64,000 nucleotides of DNA from Durusdinium trenchii. Taxonomy: Eukaryota; Sar; Dinophyceae; Suessiales; Symbiodiniaceae. Positions 23,688-35,586 of the stretch are shown one piece after another. Where the stretch lies: assembly GCA_963970005.1 (NCBI GenBank), contig CAXAMN010006557.1, positions 451,123 to 515,122 on the forward strand, written 5' to 3'. Under the pieces are notes generated by a model. The model had not been told where the DNA came from. It made no database searches and worked only from the letters and a program-made list of their open reading frames with translations. Both the position numbers and the translations under genes were made by a program. Numbering within the stretch: the first letter of the stretch is position 1; every line of letters starts with the position of its first letter.

Positions 23688-24272
23688 CTAGAGCCTGGAA
23701 TCCGTTTGACACCCCGTCCCGTCGCCAACCGGTTTGGGTTGCCCTGACAGCGCGTTCCAGGCGCCCGTCAATTTCAGGATCACCTCGGCAATCATCGAGC
23801 TCACGAACAACTTCGTGTGGAGGGCCATGTATTTGGCTTGAAGGGCCACTTCCTGGCATCATCCTGCACACAACACCGTGTCTTTTTCCAACAGTCTGCT
23901 GACAAATCCTCCACCAACCTCCCAAAAACCTGCTGAGCATCAAGGCTCCGCACCGATCTCGGGCTATCGCTCTTCTTCTCCGGCGCTCTCGCCTCCATCG
24001 CCGCGGGGCTGGTCGCCAGCGGCAGAGGCGCGGGGGGCACGGCGCCGTGGGGCGGCCCCAAGGTGCCTTGTGCCACGGCGCCGGGCGGCAGCGGCTCGGG
24101 GCCCAAGGGTGGCATCAGCGAGAGGGGCGCCACGGGCGGCAGGGGCGCCACGGGCGGCAGGGGCGGCAGGGGCGCGGGCGGCAGGGGCGCGGGGCCACCC
24201 ATGGGCATGGGTGGGGGGGTCAGCACCGGAGCTGAGTTCACAGGGATGGTGCCCAGCGGGGCATCCGGCAAC
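23688..24272 (-). CDS. Proline-rich protein, two exons
   Basis: Exon 24272-23930 (114 codons, entered at GCCAG|GTTGCC) encodes a long Pro/Leu/Ala segment with repeats of PLPPVAP, then a charged stretch ending RSLDAQQ at a GT donor. After a 77-base intron, exon 23852-23688 (CAG|GAAGTG) gives EVALQAKYMALHTKLFVSS and a mostly hydrophobic helix, then a TAG at 23690-23688 if unspliced. The phase 0 join makes a continuous helix across the intron. The proline segment suggests a flexible linker or ligand for SH3/WW-type domains. Upstream exons are not found. Confidence 0.6.
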
Positions 24273-25944
24273 CTGGCAGCAAGGTGAGATGGCACCGGGG
24301 AGAAGAACCATGTTGCAGTCCCGCGTTTCTCGCTCGAATGTACGTTGATGGGCTTAGGCACGTATGTGTGTTGAAATCTGCCACGTGAAGGCTGCATGGT
24401 TTGATTTTGCGGGAGGTCCAGTATTTACCAGTTTTGTATTTCAATGCAGCGTTGGCCCTGCAGCAGTTCTGGCTGGGGCCGGCACAAGCACCCTGCGTTG
24501 GAGGTGTACCTAGGCAACCTGGGCGCGACTGGGGCGTTCTTCCCCGAAAGAGTATTGGGAGTCGCATGCAGCACAGAATCAGTCGTGTCGCCCCACCCCA
24601 AGAGATGTTAAGACCTGTAAGACCCTATAGGGTTGTTCAAGTTTGGTGTTTGTTTGAGACAAGTTGTAGTAGATTGGTTCTTGCAGCGTGCGAGAAAGGG
24701 CATGACCATCGCTCAAACCGAGATACTGAAACGCTGTCCTCCACCCCGACATGTCATGACATGTCATGACATGTCAGGGCGTTCGGAAAGTCATGTGATT
24801 GGTCACCCTCTTATTTAAAAAAACAAACACTCGAAGCCGCACATGGGACCGGCCCCTCCATTTTGCGGCTGGTCATCTTTGGCTGGCCCGCAGGGGCCCC
24901 GGATCGCCCCGGAATCTTAACCCGGGCCAGGACACCAAGGTGCCACCCAAATGAATGACAATGCCCTAAGGCTTGCAACCACCGTTCATGTAATAATAGG
25001 CTTTACCGAAGCAAATCAGGATTTGACACTACAAAACTAACCCGGTCGTTCCCAATCTTTTTCATGGTCTTGGAAGTCTAGGGAATGGCTGTCAGCAGCT
25101 TGGATGAGGTACCGGACGACGCACGTGAGGCTCGCGCGTCGTCCGCGCTGCTCAGCTGCGCGTAATGGCTCAGCCGAGCAGCACTAGGCCATCTGCAGGA
25201 CAAGGCCCTGGGCACGGTCCCGGGCAAGGCGCTGGCGGCCACATGGGAGGTCCAAAGCCGAACCTGGGCGGAAAGCTCTAGTGCTTGGCGCCAAGCACAC
25301 ATGGAAGACTGGATGTCTCTTTCTCAGGGTGGCCTGATGAACTTGATACAAATCCTTTTTTGAGATATAATAATGAAGATATAAGAAATAATATTGGTAT
25401 GGATACAACCGTTGATAGTGCTGAAGTCTTTGGAAAAATTACAAAGTTGAAAGAACCAGGAGCTTGTTCAAATGGTTGGCATCCTCCAGTCCTCTCTGCG
25501 TTCTCCAGTCCTTCACAACTTCTAACCGTTCCTAACCGGTCGAAGTTCCCTTTGTGTAGTTTGTTGCGTTCTTCCCGCCGAGGTATTCAACGTCGCTGCG
25601 CTCGCTCCACCGAGCTTCACACTGCGGAGGAGGACCTGCCTGAGACAAGGATGGACAATGAGAGCGGGATGGACTGGGTGTGCCAGGAGTGTCTTGAAGT
25701 AGTAGTTCCTCGTTGGGGGAGTCTCAAGGGTTCGATTTTCCTCTCCCTTTTCTCTGTATTGTGCATTTTGGTAATATATATATATATATTATATATAATA
25801 TTATATGTATAATAATAAAATGATATGTGGTCATTAAAAAAATGTTGTGCATTTGTGTGCCAAATTCACTTTCTGCTAATTCATACATCTCTGGAGTTGG
25901 TTCAGAGGTCCTGGCATTTACTTTTAGGCACGCCTCTCCACTTC

Positions 25945-26322
25945 AACTCCCCGAGTGTCCGCGCGGGTGGGAACATCGGGGGGAAGTGCTGCCACGGCGG
26001 CACTCCTGCGCCTCCGGCCCGTGCATGGCGCGCAGCGTGTGGCTGTAGTATGATAACTTGTCAATCTCACTGTTCCAAGGGAAAGCGTGATGGAAAAAGG
26101 ATGGGCTTGTTCGTCCAGCGTCCAGCGTCAAAGCGTTGTGGGTTTGGAGGATGGACATCGAAATGTCAACCCTTTCTCTCCAAGTCTTCATCTTCGCAGG
26201 TCCCTCCCCCTTCAAACCCAAAAGCCGCCGATCACCGCCGGCTCCCACCTGGCATGGGCGGCGGCATCCTCAGCAGTCGCAAAGGCCCAACGGGATTGTG
26301 CCTTTTGAGGCCATTGGGTGAC
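25945..26322 (-). CDS. Two exons of an unrecognised protein
   Basis: Exon 26322-26249 is entered at TGAG|GTCACC, encodes QKAQSRWAFATAEDAAAHA and ends in phase 2 at CCAG|GTGGGAG. The next exon starts at 26005 (GCAG|GAGTGC), completes the Arg codon and reads SAAVAALPPDVPTRADTRG; its 3' end near 25945 is uncertain. No known family. Confidence 0.48.
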
Positions 26323-26997
26323 CTCACTGCAGACTAACATGGACCTGAAAATGACCCCGTTGAAGATAAGTTTCCTCTACAACACCCGGACGCAATATTA
26401 TTCTGCGGGAGGGTCAACAATTCTCTACAGTGAAATATGCTGAAACGAGGGGCCAGGAATGTCTCCCGCACCCCACCACATGAGGTCTCTGATGCGTTTC
26501 CGCATCTCTGGGGGGGCCGGGAATGTTGCGTGCATAACTTGGTCTATCCTGGTGTATCCTGCTCATTGACTGGATGAAAGGGCCCACCAGAAAGGCAACA
26601 AAGGCTCACGGTCAGTGAGAGTTCTCCGAAAAACGGCCTGCTACAAATGGGACTGATCGAGCCGTATGTTCCATTTTACTGCCGTGCAGTCCCTTTGGCC
26701 AGAGGCTCAAGCTCCGAGCTAGTGGTGCTTGCACCCCGTCTTTTATTGGGGGGGGCGGCGAAGAACCACCCCGGTGCCGCCGGGCTCGGCTGCGGAGTCC
26801 GGACCAGTTCGAGCGGGGAAGCGAGGGGATCCAAACTGGTGCGGGGATCCAGAAGGAGAAGCTTGCAAAAATGTGTTCATGTCGTGGCATCCTGAAGAAG
26901 GTACAACGGTCACCGGGTGTGTCTTTTAGAAGCTGGAGACACCATGCCACAGTGGCGTGGCATCGCTGCCATCCGCGGGAGGGCAAAAAGAACACAC

Positions 26998-27048
26998 TGC
27001 GGGCGCGTCCCGACTGAGCTCGCCGGGCATCTCATGCATCGGGGGGCC
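26998..27048 (-). CDS. Short exon, unknown protein
   Basis: Entered at TTCAG|GGCCCC and ended at GCA|GTGTGT, 17 codons (PPMHEMPGELSRDAPA), both phase 0. It may belong to the gene continued at 26322. The 194-residue open frame overlapping at 27032-27616 has no splice support. Confidence 0.4.
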
Positions 27049-28288
27049 CTGAAATGGACTGGGTCATTGAGTCTGGCTGGCTGGGCCCACACCCCAACTC
27101 CCACACCAACAAGTCCACTTTTGTTGGAGGACATGCTCTATGATTAGGAAACTCCAGTTCAGAAGGGGCCATCAAAGTTCCTCCATGTCCATACTTCAGT
27201 TTGGGGAGTGTTCTCACCTTCTTCTCCACAGTTGGAAGCATCTCCAAGACAGGAAAGAAGAGGCCATGTGTGGTGGAATTGAGAACTGTGAGGCCCAAAG
27301 CGGCATGGATGCACAGTTGGCTTACTAAAATTGCGGGCGTCATGTTTCGACCCAATCCCGCAGTGCATTCTGCATGCCTAAGGCTCGCATGATGCAATCT
27401 CCGACAAAACGAGAGGTGCATCGGTGCACCTCTCGTTGTACCCTTAGACGCTGACGCTTCAGACTGTTTTTTCCCCTCACGCCTGCATGCCATCCATGGG
27501 TGCCATGTCAGCGGGCACTGTCGCCTGACCACATCAACAGTTTGAGGGATGACGAAGGGAGTCCTTTCTTGACCACAACTGTCATACAGTACCCAACAAC
27601 ACAGTCCGCAGACCATCGGGAGAAAGGTGTGAAGAAAAGAACCCGTTCATCACACAATCCTGGACAAAGCGCTGGCTTTCTTCGGGACGGTTCCGACGCG
27701 AAGGGATTCTGAATGGCCAGGCCCTAGCATTGTACTCAATCTTGCACTCAGTTATGGGTCTTCATCACCCTAAGGGCTGCCCACCAGACACTTTGACACG
27801 TCCATGCTGACCACGAGGGCAATCTGTCAGGGCGCCATCCCTCCAAAAACGGCTGGGCCAGCGCACCAATGGTGGTCCCATACACTGCATGAAGCATGGA
27901 GCCTGGCACGAGAACTCTCACACCATCTCAGACCACTCGGCCCGCGGAAGCAGCCGCCAGCGACGGACGTGAAAAGCGGGCGACTCCCTCGACGAACGCG
28001 TTCGTCGGATTGACGGATTCGTTGATCCATCACGGTGGAAAAAGTGTCAAGAGTGAAGCCATCTGAGGCTCCCCCATGATCCGCTTTAGAGGCTCCCATG
28101 AAGCCGTCTGAGGCTCCCATGATCCCACGTAAAGAAGGCCTCTTCTGGGCTACAGCCTCTACCAGACGACCGCATGATCGACCGCATGCCGACCGCATCC
28201 CGTTCTTCGAGCTCAAGCGACCGCCATGTCCACCAACCGGTCTACCACCCCTTTCCCCACCGCCTGCGGATGCTGCATCCCCATGGGC

Positions 28289-28330
28289 CTCGGTAGGCTG
28301 CTCAAGGTTCACTGATTGATGTGAGAGGCC
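28289..28330 (-). CDS. Possible short exon
   Basis: Entered at CACAG|GGCCTC, 14 codons (GLSHQSVNLEQPTE), ended at GAG|GCCCATG, a GC donor. The frame is open for 240 codons around it, partly through a degenerate CATGATCC/GAGGCTCC tandem at 28060-28125. Confidence 0.33.
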
Positions 28331-29050
28331 CTGTGAGGCCAGGTTAGAGAAGGACTCCCGAGCCGTCTCTATCCGAAAACCCACCGGTGAACCGAACGGT
28401 CCGCATGTTGTCGGTGGAGTGGCAAAACCACTGGCCCAGAAGATGTTTTGCAGGTTGCCCACTTTTTCTGGGTAGGGTTGAGGCCAGACGTTTTGGCTCT
28501 TCTCAGCGCCATGCCCCATGTTCTGCACTGGCTGCATGTCGCCTGGCAAATCCGCTGATCAACGGCCAACGTCGACGAGCGACGCTAAGGGAGACTCCGG
28601 TGGCCGGTTTCCCGAACCATTCAAGCCGCTCATCACGATACACCAAGCAGAAGTTTGCAATTACTGAAACCCCCCGCAAACCAACATGGAACCTGAGAGG
28701 CGGGCTTTCTCCCGTGGTTTCCGACCACTTTTCCGAATGCTCACCCGGTGGTCCGTGGGATGTAGTCCATTCGGGCTTGCGAGGAGTTGACTTTGGCCTT
28801 TCTGGCCTTTCTTCAGCTGTTCACCTCCCGGTCGACCATGAACAAAAATGGTTGACCTGGCTTGTGATGTAGAAAATCACCAGTAAAGCATGGTTGTTCA
28901 GTGAAGTATTATTGAAGTCAATGGTGGTTGGATGTGGTTGGAATATCCTAAGGTTCAGGCTTTGGCTGAATCGAAGGATCATCATCCCATCTGTCTATGG
29001 AAGCTCTCCGGCTCTGCAGCGATCGATCCATGCGTCCTGATCGCCTGATG

Positions 29051-29112
29051 TAGACTCTTGATGAATGGCTGAAACACCTCATTCATATCATAGTCTATTC
29101 ATCAAGAGTCTA
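29051..29112. mobile_element. Hairpin element, family A copy 2
   Basis: Arms TAGACTCTTGATGAAT (29051-29066) and its exact reverse complement (29097-29112). It shares its arm with 15445-15529 but has a different loop. Confidence 0.7.
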
Positions 29113-29197
29113 GTCTACATTGACCAGATCTGTTACCAATTGCTGAACCCCCACTTCAGTCTTTCCTCCAGGCCCGGGACGGGCCCGCCCCAAACAC

Positions 29198-29365
29198 ACG
29201 CGCGGGGACCGTGCCGGTGTGGGAGGACGTGTGGGGCGGCCTGTGCCGTGGGGCGTCGTCGGCTTCTTGGCGCCTCGGTTCGGTGAAGACGACGCGACGT
29301 CGTTGGCGCCTCGTCGTCTCCTGCGGAGGAAGGTCTTCGGGTTCACCGAAGGGTGGTTCTTTCAC
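29198..29365 (-). CDS. Exon of a basic, low-complexity protein
   Basis: Entered at AACAG|GTGAAA in phase 0; 56 codons with VKEPPFGEPEDLPPQETTRR followed by Arg- and His-rich sequence. A smaller exon starting at the internal CGCAG|GAGACG is equally possible. The 3' end is uncertain. Likely disordered; function unknown. Confidence 0.42.
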
Positions 29366-30194
29366 CTGTTTCGAAAGACTTGAAAGGCCGAAGCATTTCA
29401 GGTTGGCAAACCCTTCTTTGATGCTCAAGCATTAGGGTTTGGATGGAAAGCCTCCATCGAAGACAAACTTCATAGACCAAAGTACTGCAAATCGGCCTCA
29501 GTACTACAGATTTAAAAACAACTCCGCGGAAAGACCAAACCAAAAGCATCATGCGTGACGGAGTGGAATTGCCATCTCAGGGATCGAATGCTCGAGCTCG
29601 AAGTTTGGCTTCTAAATGCCCTCCTCGCCACACCCGTCTCCGGCAACCCGTCCGTCTCGGCCACCGCACGCTTGCGCTTGTCATGATCGAAATGGCAGAA
29701 CCTTCCCATGGCAGAAGATCCCATGTTACACCCAAAGAGACTCGCCATGAAGAGAACGACCTACAGTAGTCATTCCTCTCATGTGCGGTTCAACATCCCC
29801 ACCGCGGCTGGAGCAAGTCAATGGCTGGGGCAGATCCACCCATCTGGGGCAGATCGGGTCACTGGTGTGTTGGCCTGCTACTTCAGGTCGATGTCTCGCA
29901 CTGAATATTCTGAATCCACCCAAAGTATTCAGGTTGACATTTGTGTGTGTGTGTCAGTATTGGCCAGTGCGTGACCAATGGCTCTTGTTAGACATCTTTT
30001 AAACTATTAAGAAATCATCAAGCACTTCACAATGACATTGAAAGTTTGATCACGTTTAAGATGTTATCTTTCTGGAATATTCTTAAGCATCGAACTACCT
30101 TCATCCCATATTGTTTCGATTTCTGGCAGTCCCACCCCCTCAGATCGGGAGCGGATACCATGACCCGCACCGAAAACCACCCGCACCGGCCCAC

Positions 30195-30255
30195 CTGCAT
30201 TCATAGCCATTCGAACAGCGGCCTTTGGGATGAAAGCAGCAGCGTTTGCACTCGC
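30195..30255 (-). CDS. Short exon, unknown protein
   Basis: Entered at GGCAG|GCGAGT, 20 codons (ANAAAFIPKAAVRMAMNA), ended in phase 1 at TGCAG|GTGGGC. The frame stays open to about 30120 (VRVVFGAGHGIRSRSEG), so the donor may lie further on. Confidence 0.42.
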
Positions 30256-32234
30256 CTGCCGAGTCAGTGGAGCATGCTTCGTTCGCCTCTCAAGTCTGTT
30301 TTCCCCAAGGCCTGGGGGGCGTTCTCGGCCCCAGCGTTACTTGTCCGAGCCCCCTGTTCACTGGTCCGCGACTGGACCAGAACAATACGTCCTCACCGTA
30401 CCTGAGAAGGTATTTGGATCCCTTTGGTTTTTGCTTTGCCTTTGGTTTTTGGACACGCACCCAGACAGCCAGCATTCCCTCGGCGAAAACACACCGTAAC
30501 CGACATTGGACTCTTGGACTCTCCCAGCGAGTTGATGTCAGCGTAGCAGCATGTCTCGTTCATGTGCATCTTTATGTATTATAATTGCATCTAAATATAC
30601 AGTATATATACAGTACCTAGAACCCGTTTGACCCCCGTTTTGATAGGAAAAGGCCATATTTTGGATAGTTGACCCTCCAAAACAGGGGTCACTCGGGTTC
30701 CAGGTATAAATGTATATATTGCTTCTATCCCATGACCGGATGATGGGAGTGATGAGACCTTGTGAAACCGGACTGTTAGAGGTAATGGGACAGACCCGAC
30801 ATAATTATATATATACATAGAAGGCCTCTTCTTTTGATATGTATATGATATACACATCAAAAGCTGTATATGCACTGAACGTACAATACACATATACAGG
30901 TAAGTATGTACATAATACGCACACATTCAATGGGAATAGCTGGTGGGTACCGGTACACGCGCATCATAAGCTATTCTCACAATGTTCACGTTCAGCACTT
31001 CCTGTGGTCTCTATCTAGCCTCTTTTGCTCCAGACCCACCCACGCTGTTTCAGGCTGCCTGTAAAGTGGCCCGCGGAGCCTAGGGTGCAAAGCAAACTGC
31101 GAAAAGCACTGCTTTGGATACAGTAAATACCCCTGAAAAAGCTGGGAGCGATCAAGAAAACCAGCAGTTCCAAAAGAACTGCGCTTCATGGAGGTTACAA
31201 CAACCGCTTTCACCCGACTTCTGGAGTTCTTTCAACACATCGCTTGTGTTCAAGCACCCAGCTATGAAGCACCCAGTGTACTCGTCGTGCGCACTCAGCG
31301 TCCGTGCCGATGGATGGCAAGCCATCCAGCGGCAGATGCTCCGCGGTCGTGACGGTGGCAATCTGGCGTCACGGGGCGAAGCCGTTTTTCGTGGCGAAGG
31401 CTTTCGGGGCGAAGCGTTCGCCTTTTGGGCCACTGGAAGCGTCGGTTCGAATGGAATCTGCGAAATCGGCATATGGGTCGAGAGGAGCAGGGTTTCAAAC
31501 GTTGCTGATCTCAGTACACTCTCTTTTTGGGGGGAGCCTGCTAAAGAAATTGTCCAACCAAAACATGTTGCTGCGCCTTCTTTCAAACAGTGGAAGCGGT
31601 GTTGGGTTCCGGATTAGAATTCTGATGGGCACCTCTGTCAAGCCCCTACGCACGCTGAATCCATATGGACCCAAATGAATTTACCTCCCGCAAGTCTTCC
31701 ATGCCAAATCTTGCCGAAGACACCCAGACTCAGACGGTTTCAGAGGTGGAGGACATCACAGCACATTGGGTCGCACGAATCTGCCCTTTCTCCGCCCGCA
31801 AGCTTTCTGCGTCCTAGGGAGCACACCGTGCCAGAGGGTGTCTGTAGCTCCACCGAATCCTCAGCGTAGCTTCGAAACTTCTTCGTCCCGGTTCACATGA
31901 GGCACCAACGCATCGTTCCCCCAGAACATCTGTCAGTTGCTGTCTGTAGATCATCATGGCCATGCCGGATGCCCGGCATGAAGCACTTCGTTGCTCTTTC
32001 AAAGGCGAACCTCCAGGGGCCAAGGCTTTTGGGCATGTCGCCGCTCTACCCCGCACCACAAGGCTTGGCCGGCAGCGTCGTCGGCCGGGCACCCGGGCCG
32101 ATTCCTCCGAGGACACGTTTTCCGTGAGGTGCGATGGCTTCTTCACAGTGGCACCTGACCGCTTGGTCCCAATCCGAGCGACCCAACGGGGTCGCTAATC
32201 ATGAAGTATAGACATTGATATACGAAGTATGTGT

Positions 32235-32350
32235 ATATACCCTGGGAGTCAAAGACTATCAAAAGAATGGTCTGACTAGGGGACCTGAGTTTGGGAACTT
32301 CCTTTACTTCAGCCGGTCAAAATATAGTCCAACTGGACTTCTGATGTATA
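32235..32350 (+). repeat. ~110-bp dispersed repeat, copy 3
   Basis: CCCTGGGAGTCAAAGACTAT through TCCAACTGGACTTCTGATG; inverse orientation to the copies at 13.3 and 16.4 kb. Fragments (ACTGGACTTCTAGGG, TCTTGGAAGTCTAGGGA) occur at about 45075, 18150 and 25065. Confidence 0.8.
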
Positions 32351-32462
32351 TATATATATACTTATTATGTTTATTTACAGTTTTTATTTATGTACAAATG
32401 TGCTATCTGTCTTCTCCACGTTTGCTTGTATATTATTGTAGATGAATCCAGCGATGGTGCAC

Positions 32463-32521
32463 CCTCCCCTCTCTCCTGCTCCAGCATCCGGATGTGAGAC
32501 GCTTTCCGGCTCATCTGCCGC
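32463..32521 (-). CDS. Short acidic exon, unknown protein
   Basis: Entered at GGAG|GCGGCA in phase 0; AADEPESVSHPDAGAGERG; ends in phase 2 at GG|GTGCAC. The frame is also open upstream (RDPRNRSSLAFTPE). Confidence 0.42.
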
Positions 32522-32999
32522 CTCCGGCGTGAAAGCCAGCGACGAACGATTCCGAGGATCCCGAAATTCACCCGGCGAGCGACGTCGCGGGGAAACCCAC
32601 CTGGTGGCGGACCAGGCGAAATAATACCTTCACGACTGGTCCGGCGGAAGGGGTCGGTTGTTGCGAACACCGTGAGAATCAAAGGGGTCGACCACCAGAA
32701 CAGGAAGACCTCTCCACCGGGGTCGCCGCTTCACCTCTCAAGTGGCCCACGGCCGTGGGCGTCAGCCGAGGAGGGAACGAGGTCCCGAAGTCGTCCCATT
32801 CTGACAGGAAGAAAGAATGAAACAAACATGATGCATGTGTGCGTGACCATGTCTGTTTCAGAACCTTCAACGTGACCTTTTGAGATCCCAGGATGAGGTC
32901 ACTTAGGCCTGCAACAACCCTTCGAGACTCCAAAGAGGTCACTTTGCTCCGGTCCTGGTCATGAAAAAAACGCTGAAACCGTTGTGTTTCTAGCAAACC

Positions 33000-33113
33000 T
33001 CAGAAACTGGAGGCGTCCGCATCCAGCATCCTCGCCTCCATCAGCGCGGCGGCCAACTTCGCACCCGCCGCGCCCTCGGGCACCACAGCCTCCGCGGAGC
33101 CCGTCACAGCCTC
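33000..33113 (-). CDS. C-terminal exon of an unknown protein
   Basis: Entered at CGCAG|GAGGCT in phase 0 and read for 37 codons to TGA (33002-33000). The residues are Ala/Glu/Val-rich (EAVTGSAEAVVPEG, LAAALMEARMLDADASSF). The terminal stop after a clean frame makes this a good last exon. Upstream exons should lie beyond 33.2 kb, but none could be fixed among the repeats there. Confidence 0.55.
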   Translation of the reverse strand, partial: EAVTGSAEAVVPEGAAGAKLAAALMEARMLDADASSF

Positions 33114-33353
33114 CTGCGGATAGGGCGGTTGAAGCAGCTGAGGGAAACTAAAGGGCGGAGCTGGGGGCCAGCGTTTTGCTGCAAGAATTGGCTCAGTTAT
33201 ACAACTTTAATACTAAAGTTTTATATATTAGGTTCATAATTACATATATATATAAGGCTCTCTCAATTTCCCTGGACAATAAAGGCTAACCTTGTTCCCC
33301 CTGTTCGACCTGTCTGGTGGGGAAACCGTTCCCCCCAAAAAAGCTACGCTCCC

Positions 33354-33444
33354 ACTCACTAACATGGAAGTGGATTCCACCCCCTGTTTGTACAGGAGAG
33401 TAGTCTTCCAAGGGACAGTGCCATCCACTTCCATGTTAGTGAGT
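33354..33444. mobile_element. Hairpin element with perfect 22-bp arms
   Basis: 33354-33375 is the exact reverse complement of 33423-33444 (core CACTAACATGGAAGTGGAT). A related arm occurs once near 35971. Confidence 0.7.
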
Positions 33445-33543
33445 CAGAGTGTAACGGTTAAAGGTTATCCACTGACTGACTGGGTAGGGTCTTGCATGTA
33501 TACATATATATATATACAGTATTTATATATATATATATGTGTG

Positions 33544-33575
<32 letters not shown>

Positions 33576-34911
33576 GGCTAATGAAACTCCGAAAGTGGAC
33601 ATTGCAGTTCTTCCGTGCTGTTGTGATGTTTTTGTTTGGCTTTCGGGTTGGTCGATCCATCCGTTGGAATGTTTGAAGACAGCCGCCTGGCTGAAGACTA
33701 GCCTGGCTAACGGCTTGCTGTTTTGGGCCAACTGGCTGGGGAGTTGGGCCAACTGGCTGGGCTGTTTTGGGCAAACGATGCAGCGTGGTTGTACTTTCCC
33801 CTGCCCAAACCCTCGGGCGTGAGCTTACATCCGAGCGACTGCCTCGACTGGCTCACACTGTGGAGTTTTGGGACCGAAGGGCGGGGCATCTGCAGCGCTC
33901 GGGTTCTACACATTCACTGTGGAAGTCTTAGCTCACCAGTGGGGAGGTGCATCACAGAACTCATGAAGACTTCCATCTGAACCCCTATCGCTTGAAAGAA
34001 AGGAACAAGAAGAGAGAGCGAGAGCGAGAAAACAAAATATGTTTAAAATGATGAAAACTGGAAACAAAAAAATGCCTCTGCCTCTCCTCCTTCACTTCGA
34101 CAGGCTCGTCGTGCACATCCTTTGGCACCAAGGGCTCTTTCTCATCTTTCAGCTCACTGTCAGGCCTTGTCAACAAGCGACCACAAGGGCATCGGCTTCA
34201 CCAAAACGACCACAGAGGTACGGGTTCCAGGGGTTATATAAAACAGAACAATCAACTTCTGATCAAAGGATTGGTAGTGTTGATCACTTCTCTGTCAACC
34301 ACAAAATTGCAGAAGAAAGATGAAGAAAGAAGAACCGACTTCAAAGCCAAAGGAGTTATCTACAAAACAGGCTTTACACGTTTACAAGGTTCAACAAAAA
34401 AACACACACATTCAATCAAATCCATGCATTTGGCAGTTGGGCCAGTTGGGCCATGCTTCAACATGAACCCCGCTTTAAGCCATGTCTGAACCATGGACCA
34501 GTCATGACCAGTATTCCTTTAGAGTCCCCTGGCCTCGCCGTTCAGGCGAAACCACGACGATGCCCGCCTATTCGGGGCCATAAGGCCAGCAAAGCAGCTT
34601 GAACAGCCCTGGCGTGTGGAAATACGTGGCGTGTGGATCCTCTTTTTGCAGGGCGAGTTTTTGAAAAGGAACGATCCTGCACAGGGGATGGGTTTTTCAG
34701 TGGCCTCTGCATGCCTTCTCGGAAAAAACCCGCAGGCCTCCTGGCCCCACCTCACGGGAAGGAGGATGTCTTACTAAAAGCTGCATATGTGCATGGATGC
34801 CTCACTAGGGAGGCCATCAGAGCCAGGGAAATAGCTGTACTCAGACTGCTTGGGGGGTTACAAGTTGCAAAGCTCCAAAATGCACCATGGCCCATTGCGG
34901 AGATGCTGTCT

Positions 34912-35056
34912 ATATATAAATATACATACATACATACATACATACATACATACAAACAACCAACCAACCAACCAACCAAGCAAGCAAGCAAGCAAAACAA
35001 AACAAAACAAAACAAAACAAACCAAAACAAACCAAACCAAAACAAAACAAACAAAA
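34912..35056. repeat. Compound microsatellite
   Basis: Successive tracts of ATAC, AACC, AAGC, AACAA and AACCAAAACA units, as if each arose by slippage from a neighbour. Confidence 0.9.
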
Positions 35057-35508
35057 GCGCGAAAAGAATACACGGACACTCAAGGCATCAAACGAACGCA
35101 TGGTTTCAACTGCCCAAATCTGCCCCATATCGGCACATCGGCGCGTTTTACCCGTCTGGAAGTGTTTCAGACGGCGCATCAGCCGGCCTGCCCCATGTCA
35201 CAGCCTGCAAGAAATGAGAATTGTAGTAGGGATCGAGCTCAATTGCTAAGGCATTGCTCAATGTATTCCCTCTACCTGGTGGTGCCATGTCAGTAGATGA
35301 GTACTAGTTATGTTTGAATATATATATATATATCTAACAAGACTCCAGCACTCCAATGTCTGAAAGTGGCAGCTTCCAGGCTCCAGCACTGCCTCGTCTC
35401 TTGGGCAGTCAGGGTAACGTCGCTGCGGGCTAACGATTGATGTCGGCGCGCACACAGCTTGAGGTGTCACAACGGGAGGATGCGTGTGAAAGATCGACAG
35501 CGCAGCGC

Positions 35509-35586
35509 ATCGAGATAAGGCGATTTCGGGGGTGGATCGACGTCGCCGCCATCCATGGGAACCGTCACACTCCATCCATTCGCTCC
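35509..35586 (-). CDS. Exon of unknown protein
   Basis: Entered at GTAG|GGAGCG in phase 0; motif VPMDGGDVDPPPKSPYLD; ends at GAT|GCGCTG if a GC donor is used. The frame runs on to a TGA near 35470. Longer open frames in this block have no splice support. Confidence 0.45.

Larger units (their letters stand above)
33120..35508. other. Repeat-rich stretch without confirmed exons
   Basis: Holds the hairpin at 33354-33444, AT/GT microsatellites at 33500-33575, a GGGCCAACTGGCTGGG tandem near 33727-33765 and the compound microsatellite at 34912-35056. I see no exon with matching splice signals. Confidence 0.4.

Noticed and set aside
27032-27616. 194-codon minus-strand open frame
   Set aside because: No splice-like limits, no motif and poor amino-acid composition; overlaps a better-supported short exon.
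27827-28549. 240-codon minus-strand open frame
   Set aside because: Low-complexity Gly/Ser sequence crossing a degenerate tandem repeat; only a 14-codon piece has splice-like borders.
33465-33774. Minus frames with runs of Thr-His or Tyr-Ile
   Set aside because: Translations of microsatellites.
34752-35296. Phe/Cys/Leu or Lys/Gln-rich frames
   Set aside because: Translations of the compound microsatellite.
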